From: Chloroflexota bacterium
Lineage (GTDB): Bacteria; Chloroflexota; Dehalococcoidia; DSTF01; RBG-16-68-14
Assembly (NCBI GenBank): GCA_029262675.1
Contig: JAJCYW010000003.1
Location: forward strand, 186,001-250,000
Length of the DNA stretch: 64,000 bases
Direction of reading: 5' to 3'
Each line of letters starts with the position of its first letter. Position 1 is the stretch's first letter. A program made the translations under genes and the position numbers. Below are positions 61,359 to 64,000 of the stretch, piece after piece. The notes beneath the pieces are model-generated. The model saw nothing but the letters and a program-made list of their open reading frames with translations, ran no database searches and was not told the DNA's origin.

Positions 61359-62327
61359 TTAGCTTTCGGTGGCCGGAGCCGGCCTGCCCGGCAGGTCCAG
61401 TTCGGGCGGCGGAGGCCCCGGATTCGGCAGGCCGAGCATCAGACGAGCCGGCACGAGCTCTCGCAGTTCGTCCACGGTCCACTTGCCGTCTTTGGTGATC
61501 GTGCGCATCGCCACCTCTTCGTGAACCAGCGAAATGGTTCCGCCCGTGACGGCGAAGACCTTGCCGTTGACGTCCCAGGCTTCGTCCGTGCAGAGGTAGA
61601 CCGTCATCGGCGCGATGTAGGACGGCTCGCGCATCGCCGCGACGCCGCCACTGGCTGACTGCGCTGCTGTCTGGATCCCGGCGCGGGCCCGGAGTTGCCT
61701 GGCGTCTTCGGAGACGGATTGCGTCATGCGTGTCGCGGCGGCGGGCGAAATAGCGTTGCACGTGACGCCGTAGCGGCCGAGGTCGCGGGCGACGACGCGC
61801 GTGAACCCGGCGACGCCGGCCTTCGCCGCGCCGTAGTTGGCCTGGCCGGGGTTGCCGTTGAGGCCGGAGCCAGACGAGAAGTTGACGATCCGTCCGAACC
61901 GTTGTTGTCGCATCAGAATCGCGGCCGGCTTTGTCGTCGCGAAGTGGCCCTTGAGGTGGACAGCGATGACGGCGTCCCACTCCTCCTCGGTCATGTTGAA
62001 GATCATGCGGTCGCGGAGAATGCCGGCGACGTTGATCAGGTAGTCGAGCCGCCCGAACGAATCGACGGCGGTCTGGATTATGCTCTCGCCGCCCTCGACC
62101 GTTGCGACGGTGTCGAGGTTGGCGACGGCTCTGCCTCCGGCGGCCGCGATCTCGGCAACGACCTCGCCGGCGGGGCCTGCGCCAGGATCGTTGCCGTCCA
62201 TGGCGACGCCGTAGTCGTTCACGACGACGTTGGCGCCCTCCGTCGCCAGCAGCAAGGCAACCTCGCGGCCGATGCCACGGCCCGCGCCTGTCACCACCGC
62301 AGTCCTGCCGTCGAAGCGGCTGGCCAT
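61359..62327 (-). CDS. Short-chain dehydrogenase, MFE-2/3-hydroxyacyl-CoA-dehydrogenase-like
   Basis: 322-residue SDR with VVTGAGRGIGREVALLLA, NVAGILRDRMIFNMTEEEWD, Ser in NFSSGSGLNGNPG and the YGAAKAG pair. NVAGILRDRMIF plus the Leu/Pro-rich C-terminal extension (after residue 260) resembles the dehydrogenase part of peroxisomal multifunctional enzyme 2 (17-beta-HSD4). It is a close paralogue of the next gene, with long stretches of near-identical DNA. It probably oxidises a 3-hydroxyacyl-CoA. Confidence 0.9.
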   Translation of the reverse strand: MASRFDGRTAVVTGAGRGIGREVALLLATEGANVVVNDYGVAMDGNDPGAGPAGEVVAEIAAAGGRAVANLDTVATVEGGESIIQTAVDSFGRLDYLINVAGILRDRMIFNMTEEEWDAVIAVHLKGHFATTKPAAILMRQQRFGRIVNFSSGSGLNGNPGQANYGAAKAGVAGFTRVVARDLGRYGVTCNAISPAAATRMTQSVSEDARQLRARAGIQTAAQSASGGVAAMREPSYIAPMTVYLCTDEAWDVNGKVFAVTGGTISLVHEEVAMRTITKDGKWTVDELRELVPARLMLGLPNPGPPPPELDLPGRPAPATES

Positions 62328-62329
62328 CG

Positions 62330-63310
62330 CTATGTCGTCTCCTCGGTGACGGCCGTGCGGCCGGGGATCTCGAGGTCGGGCGGCGGGGGCGCAGGGTTGG
62401 TCTTGCCGTCCAGCAGGTCGCGAGGGACGGCTTCGATCAGCTCGTCCAGCGTCCAGAGGCCCGGCTTCCAGATCGTGCGCTCGGGGGTTGGATGGTTGTT
62501 GACGCTGACGCTGCCGCCCGCGACAGCGAATGTGTAGCCGTTGATGTTCCAGGCGTCGTCGCTGCAGAGGTAGGCGACCATCGGCGCGATCAGGTCGGGG
62601 TCGCGCGACGGCGCGGCCTGGGGCTTGTTCTGGCCCGACTGGGCCGGCATGCCGATCCCGGCTTTCGCGCGGAGCTGGCGAGCGGAGTCCGGCACGCTGG
62701 CCGTGAGGCGCGTTGCCGCGCCGGGAGAGATCGCGTTGCAGGTGACGCCGTAGCGGCCGAGGTCACGCGCGACGACGCGTGTGAATCCGGCGATGCCGGA
62801 TTTGGCCGCGCCGTAGTTCGACTGGCCCGGAATCCCGACGAGGCCGGAGACGGAGCTGAAGTTGATGATCCGCCCGTAACGCTGCTGTCGCATCAGGATC
62901 GATGCCGGCTTGGTGCAGCAGAAGTGGCCCTTGAGGTGAACGGCGATCACGGCGTCCCACTCGTCCTCGGTCATGTTGAAGATCATGCGGTCGCGGAGGA
63001 TGCCGGCGTTGTTGACGAGGATATCGAGCTTGCCGTAGGTGTCGAGCGCGGTCTGGATGATGCGTTCGCCGCCGTCCATGGTGGCGACCGATTCGTAGGA
63101 CGCCGTCGCGTCGCCGCCCGCGTCATTGATCTCGCTGACGACTTCGTCCGCCGTGCTGCTGTCGCTGCCGGTGCCGTCGGCGGCGACGCCGGGGTCGACG
63201 ACGACAATCTTGGCGCCCTCCTGGGCGAAGAAGATGGCCATGCCTCGGCCGATGCCGCGGCCGGCGCCCGTGATAATGGCAACCTTGTCTGTGAGCGCGC
63301 CGTTGGTCAT
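62330..63310 (-). CDS. Short-chain dehydrogenase, MFE-2/3-hydroxyacyl-CoA-dehydrogenase-like
   Basis: 326-residue SDR with IITGAGRGIGRGMAIFFA, NNAGILRDRMIFNMTEDEWD, Ser in NFSSVSGLVGIPG and YGAAKSG. Same extended C-terminus as its neighbour, ending DLEIPGRTAVTEETT. The two genes are 2 bp apart and clearly arose by tandem duplication. A MaoC hydratase gene lies 34 bp upstream, so hydration and dehydrogenation steps of an MFE-2-like pathway are encoded separately here. Confidence 0.9.
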   Translation of the reverse strand: MTNGALTDKVAIITGAGRGIGRGMAIFFAQEGAKIVVVDPGVAADGTGSDSSTADEVVSEINDAGGDATASYESVATMDGGERIIQTALDTYGKLDILVNNAGILRDRMIFNMTEDEWDAVIAVHLKGHFCCTKPASILMRQQRYGRIINFSSVSGLVGIPGQSNYGAAKSGIAGFTRVVARDLGRYGVTCNAISPGAATRLTASVPDSARQLRAKAGIGMPAQSGQNKPQAAPSRDPDLIAPMVAYLCSDDAWNINGYTFAVAGGSVSVNNHPTPERTIWKPGLWTLDELIEAVPRDLLDGKTNPAPPPPDLEIPGRTAVTEETT

Positions 63311-63344
63311 CTACTACAGCCTGGCATCCAAGTCTTCGTTTCTC

Positions 63345-63776
63345 CTAGGCGCGGGCGGGGAGCGCGACGAGGCCGGTGCCCGGTGTCGTCTTCTTGCCGT
63401 CCGGGTTTTCTGTCCAGATGTCGAGCTCGACGAGGTTCTCGCCGCCGTCCTGGTACTTCTTGGTGACGACGCCGCGGCAGTCGATGTCCTGCTTGGCGTC
63501 GTCCATGCCGCGATAGTCGCAGCCGAACTTCTTGACGTTACCCTTCGCGCCGGCCCAATCGTGCAGGAGCTGGCCGAGGAAGGCGTTCTTGAGCGCGCCG
63601 TGGACGATGATGTCCTTGAGGCCGGTCGACTGGGCGAAGTCCTTATCGTAGTGGATCTGGTAAAAGTCCCCGGACCCGGCCGCCCAGAGCACCAACTGCT
63701 GCGTGGAGCAGTTTTTCTTCAGATTGGGGATCTCATCGCCCTCGCTGACGTCTTCGAAATAGACCTGGTCTGCCAT
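63345..63776 (-). CDS. MaoC-like (R)-hydratase, hot-dog fold
   Basis: 143-residue single hot-dog protein. The hydratase motif is GDFYQIHYDKDFAQSTG, with the catalytic Asp and His kept but Tyr where Asn is common, followed by IVHGALKNAFLGQLLHDW. Likely hydrates a trans-2-enoyl-CoA to the R-3-hydroxy form for the downstream dehydrogenases, perhaps as a heterodimer with the adjacent partner. Confidence 0.88.
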   Translation of the reverse strand: MADQVYFEDVSEGDEIPNLKKNCSTQQLVLWAAGSGDFYQIHYDKDFAQSTGLKDIIVHGALKNAFLGQLLHDWAGAKGNVKKFGCDYRGMDDAKQDIDCRGVVTKKYQDGGENLVELDIWTENPDGKKTTPGTGLVALPARA

Positions 63777-63799
63777 ATCGAATCTCCTCCTAGCGGCGG

Positions 63800-64000
63800 C
63801 TAGTACTGGATCGTCCGGCCTTGCATCTTGGCGACGACCTTGCCGTCCTGGTTGGTGAACGTCGTCTGGCGACTGGTGATCAGCATGGGGCCGATGCTGC
63901 CGGTGCGCTCCGCGAAGTCGGTGATCTTGGTGCGGGCCGTGAGCAGATCGCCGGCGCAGACGGTGTCCAGGTACTCGTAGTCCGTGCCGCCGTTGAGCAC
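63800..64000 (-). CDS. FAS1-like/MaoC N-terminal-type dehydratase (partial)
   Basis: Only the last 66 residues are inside the window; the frame is open to the edge and the first codon there is internal. GDLLTARTKITDFAERTGSIGPMLITSRQTTFTNQDGKVVAKM is the end of a hot-dog domain like those paired with MaoC proteins in two-gene hydratases. It lies 23 bp before the MaoC gene. Confidence 0.75.
   Translation of the reverse strand: MLNGGTDYEYLDTVCAGDLLTARTKITDFAERTGSIGPMLITSRQTTFTNQDGKVVAKMQGRTIQY

Overview
The window is high-GC, densely packed bacterial DNA with short intergenic spaces, many ATGA-type start/stop overlaps, and no insertion sequences, phage genes or CRISPR arrays. The gene content points to a Gram-positive-like or monoderm-like lineage. 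It includes CoA-based catabolism with CaiB, acyl-CoA dehydrogenase and enoyl-CoA hydratase families, a ferredoxin-dependent 2-oxoacid oxidoreductase, PyrR/PyrK-type pyrimidine synthesis, CdaA/CdaR c-di-AMP signalling, a SufR-like regulator, and lipoproteins with T/P/S-rich linkers. A Chloroflexota (Dehalococcoidia-like) bacterium is my best guess. That is inference from gene content, since no rRNA or other firm marker is present.

Left part (1-4.4 kb): a membrane NrfD-type subunit (cut by the window edge) and a Tat-exported four-cluster ferredoxin subunit, followed upstream by a NarX/NarL-like two-component pair. A CRP/FNR-like half-site pair lies just before the ferredoxin gene.

4.6-20.8 kb: a large catabolic locus. 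Twelve genes run leftward, apparently as one unit, from a promoter at 18.85 kb. They encode three enoyl-CoA hydratase/isomerases plus a fourth diverged one, a nitronate-monooxygenase-like flavoprotein, a type II molybdopterin oxidoreductase, two Zn alcohol dehydrogenases, a citryl-CoA lyase-like protein, an acyl-CoA dehydrogenase, a CaiB CoA-transferase and a mutase with isobutyryl-CoA-mutase-type active-site residues. A TetR regulator and a second acyl-CoA dehydrogenase are transcribed divergently. The two promoters face each other, and an inverted repeat sits in the spacer of one of them. Together this resembles a self-contained pathway: activate a branched substrate, beta-oxidise it and rearrange its carbon skeleton. 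The substrate is unknown.

20.9-33.7 kb: a beta-propeller lipoprotein, a LivK-type binding protein facing a livG-livF-livH-livM transporter operon, an acyl-CoA dehydrogenase of the ACAD11-like kind, an alpha/beta-hydrolase-cyclase fusion that looks catalytically degenerate, two short-chain dehydrogenases and serS.

33.8-43.9 kb: tRNA-Asp; a CBS-korB-korA-CBS operon; tRNA-Pro; pyrD; a small conserved zinc-ribbon protein; a divergent sufR-like regulator with mrp, an NYN-domain protein and a stand-alone receiver; and an orphan DNA methyltransferase.

43.9-54.9 kb: the pyrimidine operon pyrR-pyrB-pyrC-carA-(GNAT)-(membrane protein)-carB-pyrK-(P-loop kinase). It has a recognisable PyrR RNA-binding loop and a short leader ORF ahead of pyrR. 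Divergent from it is argF-cdaA-cdaR-der-plsY, then an HNH endonuclease gene of lower GC, a HEAT-repeat protein and a GNAT acetyltransferase.

61.3-64 kb: two tandem MFE-2-like short-chain dehydrogenases, a MaoC-type hydratase and the end of a second hot-dog dehydratase that runs off the window.
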